Source of the DNA: Margaritifera margaritifera
Lineage: Eukaryota; Mollusca; Bivalvia; Unionida; Margaritiferidae
Direction: 5' to 3'
NCBI GenBank assembly: GCA_029931535.1
Contig: JAQPZY010001670.1
Location: 6,596,501 to 6,660,500 of the forward strand
Length of the DNA: 64,000 bases
In this document: positions 1 to 11,092 of the stretch, one piece after another
Numbering within the stretch: the stretch's first letter is position 1
Layout: each line of letters begins with the position of its first letter
Position numbers and translations under genes: made by a program
The notes under the pieces: generated by a model
What the model saw: only the letters and a program-made list of their open reading frames with translations
Told to the model about the DNA's origin: nothing
Database searches by the model: none

Positions 1-735
1 TGATATTGTGAGGAGAACAGAAAAGGGAGGAAACTGGAGGAATGAAAGAAGGTACTTATTAATCATACAGATGTATCATGTAGCCATTTTCTCATTCTTT
101 GATAAAAAGCATTTAACAAGGGTGCTTCTTTCACATCTTTAGGCAAACTATTCCAAATCAATAGGCCTGAATAAGCAAAAGTTTTCTTAAAATAATTCTT
201 TTTGTGGTTTTATTCTGCAATTATTACCTGATAAAAATCATAAAAAGATTGTAAGTGGATCTGCTTGATGAAGTTTGACCATAGTTGACTTCATATCTAA
301 AGAATTTTAACCTATTTTTGCTGTATCTTTGTTTTGGATGCCTTTTTTGGAATGCCTAAACTTTCTCAGCCCTGCATAGCCTGGATTTTGCTTTTGTGAC
401 ATTAAACCCTCTACATAGATATATACCTCCAAGTTTGACCAGTATCTCACCTGGAACCTGAATAGTGTGTAGTTCCACAGTGGTACATGTGCATGTCTCT
501 TCCTTGGGAACAGCAGCCCATCTAGTGACCTTAAAGGAAAGAATACACACCATTAGTGTTTGGATGTGATAGAAAACAATCCATATATCATTGTCTTTTT
601 AATCTCTAAATTCAAATCAGACAAACATTAATGCAAAGCTCTCATTCAGCTGTACACACCTATCTGGTAATTAAATTTTTTTCAACTACCAGTAGTTCTA
701 CATGAATTTCGACCACAGACAATAATGAATCCTCC
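1..735. other. AT-rich intergenic sequence
   Basis: No coding homology, RNA gene or clear transposon end is visible on either strand. Short open frames here have no recognisable composition. Confidence 0.4.
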
Positions 736-1060
736 AGACCTAGAGATGTCACATGGAAGGGCTTTCATCCAACCTCCTATATGACCACCTGCTCCTCCCC
801 CTATTCCCATGCCCCCTTTACCAAACACTGGAGACCTAAAGGTGTCACCTGCAAGGGCTTTCATCCCACCTCCTACCTGACCAGCTGCCTCCCATCTACT
901 TCCCAAGCTCCATTTGCCAGAAACATGGAACACTGAGGTGTCACCTGCAAGGGCTTTCATCCCACCTCCTACCTGACCAGCTGCTCCCTCTCCACTTCCC
1001 AAGCTCCATTTGCCAGAAACATGGAACACTGAGGTATCACCTGCAAGGGCTTTCATCATT
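736..1060. repeat. 96-bp minisatellite, about 3.5 units
   Basis: The block containing CTGCAAGGGCTTTCAT recurs near 754, 849, 945 and 1041, a period of 96 bp. Since 96 is a multiple of 3, the minus strand stays open over the array and reads as a roughly 32-residue repeat. That is a by-product of the repeat and not evidence for a gene. Two more diverged units lie 2.2 kb further on. Confidence 0.85.
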
Positions 1061-1086
1061 ATCCCCTTCCTCTTTCCAAGACCCTT

Positions 1087-1312
1087 CCCAATAACAGGAC
1101 CTAGAGGCATACATGTGACAGAACCCAATAACAGGACCTAGAGGCATACATGTGACAGAACCCAATAACAGGACCTAGAGGCATACATGTGACAGAACCC
1201 AATAACAGGACCTAGAGGCATACATGTGACAGAACCCAATAACAGGACCTAGAGGCATACATGTTACAGAACCCAAAAACAGGACCTAGAGGCATACATG
1301 TGACAGAACCAG
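1087..1312. repeat. 37-bp minisatellite, 6 units
   Basis: CCCAATAACAGGACCTAGAG starts at 1087, 1124, 1161, 1198, 1235 and (with one change) 1272. The spacing is exactly 37 bp and units are nearly identical, so this is a young array. It directly follows the 96-bp array. Confidence 0.9.
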
Positions 1313-1747
1313 GATTTAAAACCAGTACATTTACAAATTTTGATCAGTAGATTAGCTTCTAAACTAGTAGATTTTTATCAGCATAAATTTTATGTGTTTT
1401 AGGGGGTTTGAAAACAAAACAAGTGCATTTTTTTCTATAATATGTATTCTCTTCATACTATAATAAAACATCAAGTATTGAACGTGAATCAGATTCAGAT
1501 TCTGATGGAAAATGTTACAATAATAATTAAGTCAGTATATTGTCAATTAAATGAAAAAGGAAGAGTTGTTTATTATATAGTTCACTGCAAGATTTATATA
1601 TATATAAAATCTAATAGCAATTTGAATTTCCTTCACAAGATTACTGTCTGGTGACCATTGATGACAGTCATTGTGATTATTAAGCTTCACACTTAACAGA
1701 CTCTCAATAGTTCTCTGGTCCATATTTCCCCTTGAATCACTTTATAT

Positions 1748-2562
1748 TTTGTGAAGAATGGAGAATGTCCTTTTTGTATCAGCATTTGAATGTTGTAATG
1801 GCAGGACAACCACACTCAGCCTGCAAAAAAGTTCTAACTTCAGTTTTCCTGTTGCTGGGTTTGTCTTTTGTGAAGAATGGAGAATGTCCTCTCTATATCA
1901 GCTTTAGAATGTGGCAATGACAGGGCAACAATGATCAACCTGCAAAGAAGTTCTAACTTCAGTTTTCGTGTTGCTGGGTTTGTAAGGTTGCTGACTGCTC
2001 TCCAATACTCCTCCAAACACCAAGCTATGTTCACCCCAAGGAGGAAGTTCCTGACTTGGACTTATAATGTATTTCTGAGTCTAGGGCTTCTTTCTCTTCA
2101 TGGCTCAGATCCAAAAATCTGTTGGCAAATTTCACCACTCTAAAAAAAAAAAAAAAATAAAGATTGATTTAGACACACTCTAAATAAAAATATAAATTTT
2201 TTTATTTAGACTTGAAATAAACAATGAAAAAAAATACATAATGTATTTGAGCTTTTATGAATAATTATCCCAACTTTAAAATTATTATCTTGTAATATAT
2301 TTCTAACTGATATATTTTATCTAGGACTTAATTTAAGTGCATGAAAACTTCAAACAGTTTATGAAATTCAAAAGATGCATACCTTTGAAACACATAATGC
2401 AAACTCAGGACCTTTGCTACTCACCTGCACACATTTAAACTCTGATCTCCAAGCATTGTTGAACTTGTAATATTTCTTAGCCAGTGGTTTCTTAAGATTG
2501 GCAAAAAGCACATGTTTCAGCATTTTTACATGAATTGAACAAAAAATATAAGAGCTGCCCAT
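1748..2562 (-). pseudogene. hAT-family transposase remnant with duplicated C-terminal dimerisation domain
   Basis: Read on the minus strand, 2562-2380 gives a block ending SSKGPEFALC that resembles the start of the BED-type zinc finger of hAT-like proteins. It is followed by a donor-like AAG|GTATGC. Then 2034-1840 gives a tail with ALSLPHSKADIERTF, the hallmark of the hAT C-terminal dimerisation domain. The last ~118 bp of that domain are present twice: the second copy (about 1860-1748) reads LQHSNADTKRTFSILHK and has diverged. Upstream coding around 2143-2060 is in another frame, so at least one frameshift separates the pieces. The catalytic core is not recognised. This is a dead transposase or a gene derived from one. 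Family assignment is from motifs only. Confidence 0.6.
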
Positions 2563-2984
2563 AAATATTCCTCACAAAATATCTTGAACAATACAATGAC
2601 AATTAAACAAGACAAAACAATCAAAATACTTACTCTAGTGTGTCTGCCGAAATCATTTTTTACGGTCGGTCTCCGTTTTATCTCTCTTCAACCAGAGGTT
2701 GGCCGATTTTCATCAAAGGCTCAGAAGACATCATGGACCACCATTGATCCCTTTATTACTTATAACACCTCAAAAAACATCCCATATTTGGTCTTAAACT
2801 CCCCAAATTACAACAATAAGGTAATCAATTAACAGCTTGTTGTGTACACATCTTAGCTGTTCTTTAACAATTCTAATCCTATTACTCTGCCATGCATCAT
2901 CGAACTGGTCATTGTTCAGGTGGAACATTTCCGGTTCCCAGTAGACTAGTTCTGTTTGGTTTCTCTAATGTGTTGATAGAACAA

Positions 2985-3240
2985 GTAAAAATACCATACA
3001 TGGGTTTTTTAATTCAATTTTTAAAAAATTTCTTTTAATTTTCAAATGCGGTAGATTTTTACTATAAAACGGTACTATATTTTTACTATAAAACGGTAAA
3101 AATACCATACATGGGTTTTTTAATTCAATTTTTAAAAAATTTCTTTTAATTTTCAAATGCGGTAGATTTTTACTATAAAACGGTATGTGCGGTAGATGGA
3201 CTTTAAAACGGTATTTTTGACCTACCGCCGGTAGAATCAC
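2985..3240. repeat. tandem duplication (~110 bp) with internal ACTATAAAACGGTA repeats
   Basis: AAAATACCATACATGGG occurs at about 2987 and 3097 with the following 80 bp conserved. The submotif TTTTTACTATAAAACGGTA occurs three times, and a related GGACTTTAAAACGGTA closes the block. Short GCGGTAG/CTACCGC inversions suggest an old MITE end, but no target-site duplication is seen. Confidence 0.6.
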
Positions 3241-3244
3241 ATGT

Positions 3245-3425
3245 ATGTAGAGGTATCATCTGCAAGGGCTTTCACCCTACCTTCTACATGACCACCTGCT
3301 TTCTCCCTTTCACCAGCCCCCTTTACCTGAGAAAGGGAGACCTAGAGGTGTTATCTGCAAGGGCTTTCATCCTATATCTTACATGATCACCTGCTCACTA
3401 CCTCCATTCCCCAGCCCACTTTACC
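3245..3425. repeat. two diverged units of the 96-bp minisatellite
   Basis: ATCTGCAAGGGCTTTCA occurs twice, about 93 bp apart, followed by the same CACCTGCT and CCCACTTTACCT blocks as in the array at 736-1060. It is the same repeat family at a second nearby site. Confidence 0.75.
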
Positions 3426-3479
3426 TAGAATAGGAAAATTGAAGATACAAAGTATTGTTATAAGTATGAAATTGAAAGA

Positions 3480-3690
3480 CAGGTAAATTTATATCCACAC
3501 ACTTGGTTTTGTAAGGCTGGTAAATATATATCCACACATAAGGTTTTGTAAGATAAGTAAATATACATCCACACATTAGGTTCTGTAAGACAGGTAAATA
3601 TATATCCACAAATAAGGCTTCACTACTCTGTTGTAAGACAGGCAAATATATATCCACACATTAGGTTTCACTACTCTGTTGGAAAGAAAA
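3480..3690. repeat. minisatellite of about 43-60 bp
   Basis: The block GTAAATATATATCCACACATTAGGTT and variants occur five times. Some units carry an extra CTTCACTACTCTGTTG insert, so unit length varies. Confidence 0.8.
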
Positions 3691-4070
3691 TCTGTGATAG
3701 TAAATTAAAAAGCAAAGGCTAATAAAGCACACTGAAGGGTTACAAATTCCCAGAAACTTTAGCAAAATGGCATGTTACTACACACCCATTTAATCTTACT
3801 TGGTTGATCTGATGTTTAATATGGATGTTCAATCCATATTTCTGTATCACACACCCAGACTGGATCTATTTCTGGGTTTTCACTTGCATCTGCGTATTGA
3901 TATGCTTCAAGTTACTGGATCAAACTTTTATAAATATCACTTTGTTTTGAATTCCATACCAGAAAGTATTTGGAAAGTGTCCAAAAAATACAAAACCATA
4001 TTGGTGTTTTGTTCAGAGTCGGGAAAGAATTTTTGATATGGCCTATATCTGCCTGGACATATCCCTACGC

Positions 4071-4181
4071 CAAGGGTGTCAAACATACAGCCTGCAGGCC
4101 TGATATAGCCCACCACACTCATTATTTATTATTATTTAAATCAAATCTGGCCTGCGACAGCAAATGAGTTTGACACTCCTG
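4071..4181. mobile_element. 111-bp hAT-type MITE with 8-bp target-site duplication
   Basis: The termini CAAGGGTGTCAAAC and GTTTGACACTCCTG are inverted repeats. Flanks are CCCTACGC on the left and CCCTAGGC on the right, an 8-bp duplication with one mismatch, which fits hAT insertion. The interior has the complementary blocks GCCTGCAGGCC and GGCCTGCG next to the ends. No coding capacity. Confidence 0.9.
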
Positions 4182-4819
4182 CCCTAGGCCATATCAAACT
4201 TATTATTTACACCAACTCGAAACAAAACACTTTAAAGTTCTGTGTATATATAAGACAAGATATGACAACAGTAAAACACATAAAGCTACATTATTCAACA
4301 TGAAGGACGTGGCGTGTATGTAGAGCCCATGCCAGAAGCTTTCCTGCAAACCTACTTCTATTTGAGATAATTGATTTTGCAGTTAACTTCATTAGGTAAA
4401 TGCGTTAAGAATAAGTTGTCTTTGCTTAATACATCCCCAGTAGGAACAGAATATGTAATTGGGTTAAGACAATATACGTGGATGAGTGTTTTAATCAAAA
4501 TATTAATGCATGTCTGTGCCTTGACTCCGAGGTTTAATGGGTCAGTGATTGTTTCCATGTCTGAACCTTGACTCCAAGGTTTAATGGGTCAGTGAGTGTT
4601 TCACAGACTGAATTATCTTTGCTTTATAATGTGACATACTAAGTATTAACAGAATTCATCAAGGGATTAAGGAAACATAAGTAAATAAGGTGCTTACTCA
4701 GAAACATGAATCTCGTTGCCAACATGAGCACATCTGGAGTAGCTGACAATATACAGACTGGTATATAGGAAAATACCCGAGTTGCTCAAGCCTGAAAGTT
4801 AGGCCAGAGTGACCTAGTG

Positions 4820-6254
4820 TTGATGCATCCACATATACATTTTCAAAAGTGTAGGTAAAACAGGGTTGAAGACATTGAGGTGTAATGAACAAATAACAAA
4901 ACATACAAAAGTCATTCAAGCATAAACATTATGTTACAGAGGCCTAATTTTGGTATTGTTCAGTTACTTTCCTTTAATGCCTCCAATTGCCAAGTTTCAT
5001 GACTGAAGGTGAAATAGGCTCCAAGATATTCAGGATATAACAAATGGATAGATGAAAACAAATAAGTCACTGAAGAATGAAATTAAGTGACAATGACATT
5101 GTTTTATGTGGTAGAATTACTCACCTTGATATGCATGTACAATGTAATTTTCATAAGTGTGGGTGAAAAAGGGTCTATGATATTTAGGATGTAACAAAGA
5201 CAAACACAAAGATAAAAACCCCACTCAAGTGTGAATATATGGTCACACTGACTGATCCAGTGTTGGTATCTTTGCATTACTCTCATTAAGAATGCATCCA
5301 TATATCAATTTTCATGAGTGTTGGAGAAATAGGGTTCAAGATAATCAGGGTGTAACAAATGGAATGTTGAAAATACAAAGTCACTCATACATGAAAACTG
5401 GATCACACTGAGGAAGTTTTAGTATGCTTGTATAGGGTTAAATGGAACACAGTACAATCATATTACAGTGCTGAGAAGTTTAGGTATCCCCCAAAAAGGG
5501 TAAAATCCTTAAAATACAAAGTCCAATTTTTAATATAAACCACGCTCTTGTAAGAAATCCAAGATCTTCTCAGCTGAAGCATCATCATGGGATGCATACC
5601 AGGGGAAAAAGTTGCTTTCATTACCATATATACTCTTGTAAAGTCCGATACCAATTGCAAACTGCACAGACCCAGCTGGCAGATCTGAGTCAATGCAGTT
5701 TGCAAGGACTAATCAGTAGAACAAACAACATAGACCCTAATCTGCCAGCGCATTATGTGACAGCAGATCAGGGTCTATGTTGTTTGCATTTGGATCTGGA
5801 TTATATGCGAGTATATACGGTAGTTGCCTCTTATGGCATATGACATGCAGGAGGGTGTATCAGGCCTGTGCTACATCCCTGAGCTTGCAGGGGGAAACCA
5901 AGTTTTAGTATGGTCCAATTACTTATATCGAGATGTACCAACATAACAGTGTTGATAACAGCGGGTGGAATAGGATCCAAGATATTGAGTGTGCAGCCAA
6001 TGAACATCTGAAAATATAAAACTCACTCAAAGTGTGCAACTTGTCACAGTCACCTAGTTTTGGGATGACGGTTACTCTTCCTGAGAGATATTCACACACC
6101 AATTTTAAATAAGCGCAAGAGAAATAGGGTCTCAGAGACATTAAGGGGCTAATGAAATAATGAGAGGGTAATGAACAAACAAATGAACAGGTGAATAAAT
6201 GAATGAACAGGCAAAATGCTTTATCCTCTCCCAACTTTGTTGGTGAGGGTATAA
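4820..6254. mobile_element. Helentron/pearl-like repeat: ~155-bp core units, tetranucleotide tract, terminal hairpin
   Basis: Diverged units containing ATTTTCATGAGTGT-like, AATAGGGT, GTAACAAATGG and AAAGTCACTC-like blocks begin near 4823, 4978, 5131, 5291, 5930 and 6085, a spacing of about 155 bp, with a later MITE inserted at 5624. The last unit runs into an AATG/AAAC tetranucleotide tract (about 6172-6212). This ends in an imperfect hairpin at 6221-6254 (TTATCCTCTCCCAAC, loop, GTTGGTGAGGGTATAA). Core repeats, microsatellite and a 3' stem-loop in this order are the layout of Helentron-derived non-autonomous repeats such as the bivalve pearl elements. The left end is not resolved. Confidence 0.55.
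5624..5820. mobile_element. double-hairpin MITE, copy 1 (TA target site)
   Basis: Terminal inverted repeats begin CCATATATACTC and end GAGTATATACGG, flanked by TA on both sides, as in Tc1/mariner-type insertions. Inside lie two palindromes. The first is built on CCAGCTGGCAGATCTG. The second is long, AACAACATAGACCCTAATCT and its complement around GCGCATTATG. It interrupts the surrounding 155-bp repeat array. Confidence 0.85.
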
Positions 6255-6703
6255 TGAAAAAATTTAACTAAAGAGTACATTTAATCTTCTAGTCTGCGAC
6301 CTTGACCCCAAGGTCATAGGAGTGAGCAGAAAAGAATCAGTGAAAGGTATGAGAAAATATAAACAAATGAAAACATTTCATCAAAAACCATAACCAAACT
6401 ATTGATGCTGCCATCACCACTGGAAAAGTGACTGCTATGTGTCGTTTTTTCTCCTAACATGGATAAATATAGTCTTCAAACAAAACGATTCAGTGAATCT
6501 GTCCCCTACCTATCATTATGAGGTCACCACAAGCATAGAATAATGCAATCTGACTGACCTTTGTGACAGATCTGTATAATTACTGGGCAGACATGGAAAG
6601 CAACCAAGTATAATGGCATTATAATTTACCAGTAAAAATGATAATAACAATATTTTTTACACATTTTCCAACTATACATATCTCAAAGATTGACAGATCC
6701 AAG

Positions 6704-7470
6704 TTAACGCATTGCCTTATGGTAAGGTTCCGAACAGTCTATGCAAAGACTTACTCCACAGGATGAACGTTTACTTTTGTTGGTCTCCTCCTCACTTTCC
6801 TCTTGAACACTGCTGACACCTATGCCTGCTACATCTGGTTGGCCAATGGAATTTCCATTTCTTCTCTCCTCATCTGCCTCTTGGAACACTGCTGACACCT
6901 ACCCCTGCTACCTGTAGTTGGCCCATGCAAATTTCCATGTGGGTCTGCAACCTGTTTTTTTCCTGCCCTTCTCTGAATGTACCTAAAATCTGCTGTGCTT
7001 ATTTGGCCCAAAATTCTAGCATGGTTTGCATTCCTATCTCATTCACCTACTCAACTGCTGATGGTGTAGACCCAATGCCATCAAAATGAACATATCTGTG
7101 ATTGCAAGATCAAAAGGTGAACCAAAAACAGTCAGTGTCACCACTTCCTGCTTGTGCAGTATGTTGGGAACTGTCTTCTAATTTGATCTGCCATGTCCAC
7201 TCCATTCATGTCATCATTGTAATGCTTCACGATTGAAGAACAGGGCACTGGAACAATTCTCCCATCTTGCTGTTTTCTGTGTATCAAATCATGAATATTG
7301 GTTGGGTCATTATTTTCATTTGTCCCCGATTTCTAACATGATTCCTTTGGAGTGAGATCCCCTGGGATATCCTTTTCAATGAGGATGCATAGTGCCCCTG
7401 GCATAGGTGTTTACATCCAGCAAGGTGTTACATAATTCTAGTGACATGAAATAAGTCACAGCTGACTACA
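6704..7470 (-). pseudogene. piggyBac-type transposase, C-terminal half, degraded
   Basis: On the minus strand near 7240-7195 the reading is KHYNDDMNGVDMADQ followed by a TSRKW block, typical of the late catalytic domain of piggyBac transposases. After several frameshifts and stops, 7011-6829 and 6898-6704 (different frames) hold a Cys-rich tail: CQQCSKRQMRREE, then SSCGVSLCIDCSEPYHK. This is the zinc-binding CRD that closes piggyBac proteins. No N-terminal half, terminal repeats or TTAA sites were recognised, so this is an incomplete fossil. Confidence 0.75.
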
Positions 7471-7479
7471 TGGTACTTA

Positions 7480-7800
7480 GTTTCCATGACTCTACTCATG
7501 TCTCTGACAACTTCTGCACCTAGTATACCTGCCTCTAATCTTGAGTCTGACAACTTTTGTACCTAGTATAACTGCATCTAATCCGGTCTGTGACAACTAC
7601 TGTGCCAAGTATAACTGCCTCTAATCATGTATCTGACAACTTCAGTACCTAGTATAACTGCCTCTAATCATGTCTCTGACAACTACTGTACCTAGTATAA
7701 CTGCCTCTAATCATGTCTCTGACAACTTCAGTACCTAAGAATAACTGCCTCTAATCATGTCTCTTACAACTTTTGTACCTAGTACAGAGAAATCTTTCAA
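7480..7800. repeat. 43-bp minisatellite, about 7 units
   Basis: CTGACAACTTCTGTACCTAG with variants recurs every 42-44 bp from about 7504 to 7762, each followed by TATAACTGCCTCTAATCATG. It abuts the piggyBac remnant. Confidence 0.85.
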
Positions 7801-8913
7801 AACCGAACCCTCTCTATACCAGAATCCCCTCAAGAGCTTTAGGGTCCCAAATTTTTTCTTCTCAAATATCATTTTAATCCCAGTAAACTGAAACCTCTCA
7901 ACTCGGAAAACTGAAGAAAAAAAAATTAAATCCCAAATTTCAGTTATGCACCTCCCCCCCCCCCATAAAACCAAAACTCAAAATTGGAAATGTACCTTAG
8001 TTGCTAAATACTGAAACACGCTTGACCAGATCATTTACAATTGGTAAATACTGTAGTAGTCTTATTGGTGAGAAAATGTCCCAAGGACATGTGAGGTTAA
8101 AACAATACTTGACATGTGCCAACACTGATTAGTTCCAACAAAAGGCTAATCCAGAGTCTTTGCACCATAAAAAAGAACCATCTTTTAAAGCAAATTATCA
8201 ATAAATGCTTGTATATAATCCATTTAAGAAAGATTATGTTAATCTGCTTATTATCTAATTGTGATTGATGCTATGTGTTAGTGTAAATGTTCTACAGAAC
8301 ACTTTGTTTGTTTGTCGTTGCAATTAAATAACTGGGCTTTATTAAACAGGCATGCGGCCTCACTTTTGATGCTTTGCCGACGGAGACTGACAAAGCAGTA
8401 TTCTAAAAGTCAGATTCACTCAACTGATTTTCAAAGGAGAAAAATCATTATATACATGTATTTAAGTAGCCATGACTGTCATTTGTTTTCACTCACATGT
8501 TAAGATGTCAGAATGATCAGCTAAGTGTTGTAGGTTTGAACTATCCTTACAGGATAAAATTAGTCTGATCAAAGATTATGAATCTGTGCCAAAACCTATG
8601 TTGAAGAAACTGGGAGAAGAATTGGCTTAGGAACATTATGAATTATATGGAGTATTTAAACATTATGGATTATTATTCATAATTCTAATGGACTTTGACT
8701 CCCTTTCTACTGTAACTCGTTTTCCACAGATATTCAAGATGAAAGGTTGCTGACACTAATCCTCCGATGATGCAATTTCATAATCTGATGGAATATTCAA
8801 TAAATCAAATCCCCCAAAAATCTTTTTCACTGTCTGAACTCACCTCCATTGGAATACTTGCTAGTCAGTATATATGTTTACCTCATGAACAAAAAAAAGA
8901 ACAATGCAACCTA
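7801..8913. other. non-coding stretch
   Basis: Contains a poly-C run near 7953 and AT-rich sequence. No gene or RNA recognised. CAGTAAACTGAAACCTCTC near 7881 faintly resembles a pogo-type terminus, but no partner end was found. Confidence 0.35.
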
Positions 8914-9130
8914 CCATATATACTCATGTATAAGCCAATACCAACTGCAAACTGCATAGACCCAGATCTGCCATCGCATAATGCGCTGGCAGATCTGGGT
9001 CCGTGCAGTTTGTAAGGACTAATCAGCAGAACAAACAACATAGACCTTGATCTGCTGGCACATTATGTGATGGCAGATCATGGTCTATGTTGTTTTGCAT
9101 TTGGATACGGCTTATACATGAGTATAACAG
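8914..9130. mobile_element. double-hairpin MITE, copy 2 (TA target site)
   Basis: Same family as at 5624. It starts CCATATATACTCATG and ends CATGAGTATAACAG, with TA flanks at 8912 and 9131. Both internal palindromes are present: GACCCAGATCTGCC with GGCAGATCTGGGTC, and the AACAACATAGACC arm with its complement. Confidence 0.9.
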
Positions 9131-9399
9131 TAATTCATGAGCTACTGCACATGACTGCTCTGTTGAAAAACCTATACCTACCTTTTAAAAAGTCTAATCT
9201 GATTAGCTAAATATCATTAAAGAACCTAAATGTTTGCAAATTCAAACCAAAGACAGGTCCTTTTACTGAAATAATTTGGTGCCATTTGGGGTTCACAGAT
9301 ATTATTTGTGAACAACATTCTTTGGAGCTTCTCATATTCAGCAGCATCTTCTCGATGCCACATTATAATGTCACTCAATTTTGGACCGGCATTTTACAG

Positions 9400-9854
9400 A
9401 CAAATTATTGCATCACCAAGCCTTAAGGAGTTAAAGTTAAAGAGTGGAGACGAAGGTGTGATGGAAAACATTAAATACTGAGCCATGACCCTGACCTTGA
9501 AGACAAGATGCCATATCTGGCAGGTGACACACATTCTCATAATGGTGTAAAAATATATAAAATTTCATTCCTTAATCTCATATGGCTTTACAATTATGTA
9601 GCAAAAATGTGTGATAGATAACTGAAAATACTCAGCAATGACCTTGACCTTGAAGGTAACACTCCAATGTGGTACACAACACACTTTCTAATGATCATAT
9701 GTAAGTATACAGAGTTTCAACCCTTAATCACAAATGGCTTTAAAAGTTATAGAGTGGAAATGAAAGTGTGATGGGTGGATGGAAAGATGGACAAAAGGAT
9801 GAATGGAAATGCAAATACTGTGTCCCCCATTTTCTGCAAAAAAGATGGGGGACA
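9400..9854. mobile_element. second Helentron/pearl-like repeat: two core units, GGAT-type tract, terminal hairpin
   Basis: Two core units of roughly 190 bp begin near 9400 and 9590. Each carries TGACCTTGACCTTGA or a close variant and an AGAGTGGA...GTGTGATG block. They are followed by an imperfect GGAT/GGAC tract (9768-9810). The element ends in a hairpin with a perfect 10-bp stem, TGTCCCCCAT...ATGGGGGACA (9821-9854). The layout matches the repeat at 4820-6254 but the sequence is unrelated. Confidence 0.6.
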
Positions 9855-10344
9855 ATAAAGTATGAGATTTTTTTTTCATGGCTATGTATTTGTAACTGGT
9901 CTTCATATTAACTACCTTTTATCAGGTAACCAGTCTGTGCTTAAACTTGTGATCTATGTCACGATTAATAATATTTTTGTGATATGAGATTAGCTATTCA
10001 CCCCAGCATACAAAAGACACATGCCATGCCAAGTGGCAGAAATAAACTGTCGCTTTCTATCTACTGAATTACTGAAACAATTACTAAAGGATTGATACAT
10101 CCAACTGTAATGAGCAATCAACCAATATAGACAAAAATCTGCAAAACACCATTTTGGCTGGGATTAAATTGATCAGCTACGCAGTTCTTTACTGAAACAA
10201 TAGCTTTTATACGGTTGGACTAAATCTTCAACAGGAATAGATAATCTGACTGGTTAGATAAAAGTCTTGAAAGTAAATAAAGGTGCAAACTTATCATAAT
10301 TAAAAACTTCACATGTAAAGATTGTATACAACCAGTATCAATAT

Positions 10345-10683
10345 GTGTGTCTTGAATGTAACCCATGTTGCTATGACAAGTTTCTGTGGTTTGAAATTGT
10401 GGATGACAACTCAGTAACAGTGCTGACTGAACCTAATTACCCTACATTACATAATTTCCAAAGAATTTTTTTTGAAACAAAGCCTGTTTGGAAAGCTTTT
10501 AATAGTTTCTTCAACCAGCATGGGCTATTAAGAAACCTGATAATAAGGTGCAAGAGAGTCCAGTACTATAGCTGCACGAGTAAACCAAAAATCAAAATAG
10601 TTATTGCAAGAAAATCTATGGTAAAATATATACTTCTACTGAATTGTGCCATCACTGTCATGAAAGACTTGCATAGAGGATGA
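10345..10683 (+). CDS. unrecognised 112-codon open frame
   Basis: The frame opens with a Cys-rich start (MCLECNPCCYDKF) and continues with a mixed, protein-like composition, including CKRVQYYSCTSKP near residue 70. It has no low-complexity bias, unlike most long frames nearby. I do not recognise a family. No promoter, poly-A signal or splice sites were tied to it. It could be a fragment of a mobile-element protein or chance. It lies on the strand opposite to GGCX copy A, just past its third exon. Confidence 0.25.
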   Translation: MCLECNPCCYDKFLWFEIVDDNSVTVLTEPNYPTLHNFQRIFFETKPVWKAFNSFFNQHGLLRNLIIRCKRVQYYSCTSKPKIKIVIARKSMVKYILLLNCAITVMKDLHRG

Positions 10684-10895
10684 AATGGTTCTTTCTTATG
10701 CATCGGGAAAAAAACAATTCCCAATGGAAATCGTTACACCAAAGGAAATTCAGTGGCAATGACCTTGCTCTGGGTAATCTAAACCTTTCCTTGTTATAAA
10801 CTTTCAATCATTTACCTGATCCATTGTGATTTGAGGACAACTTTAGCTTATAAGCAGACATATGAACAGACATACAAAAATGTATACATACATAC

Positions 10896-11061
10896 CAGTA
10901 TCTGTTGGCATCTGAGATGAGAAAAAGGATCCCCATCAGCCCATACAGGTATGAGTGATTGTTCCAGGCTGTCTTGTTCAACAGGAAGAGGTACCAGTAG
11001 CAGATGACAAATATCAGACAGCTCAATCGGTATATCAGACCAAGACAAATACCCAGGGCAC
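10896..11061 (-). CDS. GGCX: gamma-glutamyl carboxylase-like copy A, exon 3
   Basis: Encodes about 55 residues of GGCX, the ER membrane enzyme that uses vitamin K hydroquinone, O2 and CO2 to turn Glu into Gla in secreted proteins. The segment starts [14 protein letters not shown], passes a hydrophobic stretch ([13 protein letters not shown]), then [13 protein letters not shown] and DANRYW. The WNNH block matches the human enzyme around Trp157-His160, a functionally important site. The acceptor is CCCCAATAG and the donor CTG|GTATGT. The entry phase fits exon 2 of the same gene. A MITE remnant lies 31 bp upstream of the acceptor. The following exon, which should carry the catalytic Lys region, was not found to the left, so the gene probably leaves the window. 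Confidence 0.88.
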
Positions 11062-11092
11062 CTATTGGGGAAGGAATTACAACATCAATCAA

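Noticed and set aside
682..1128. 148-codon minus-strand frame with a repeated motif
   Set aside because: The frame exists because the 96-bp minisatellite unit is a multiple of three.
1..10895. Further GGCX-A exons to the left of exon 3
   Set aside because: I looked on the minus strand for the conserved block after exon 3 (around the catalytic Lys) and did not see it; the gene likely leaves the window.
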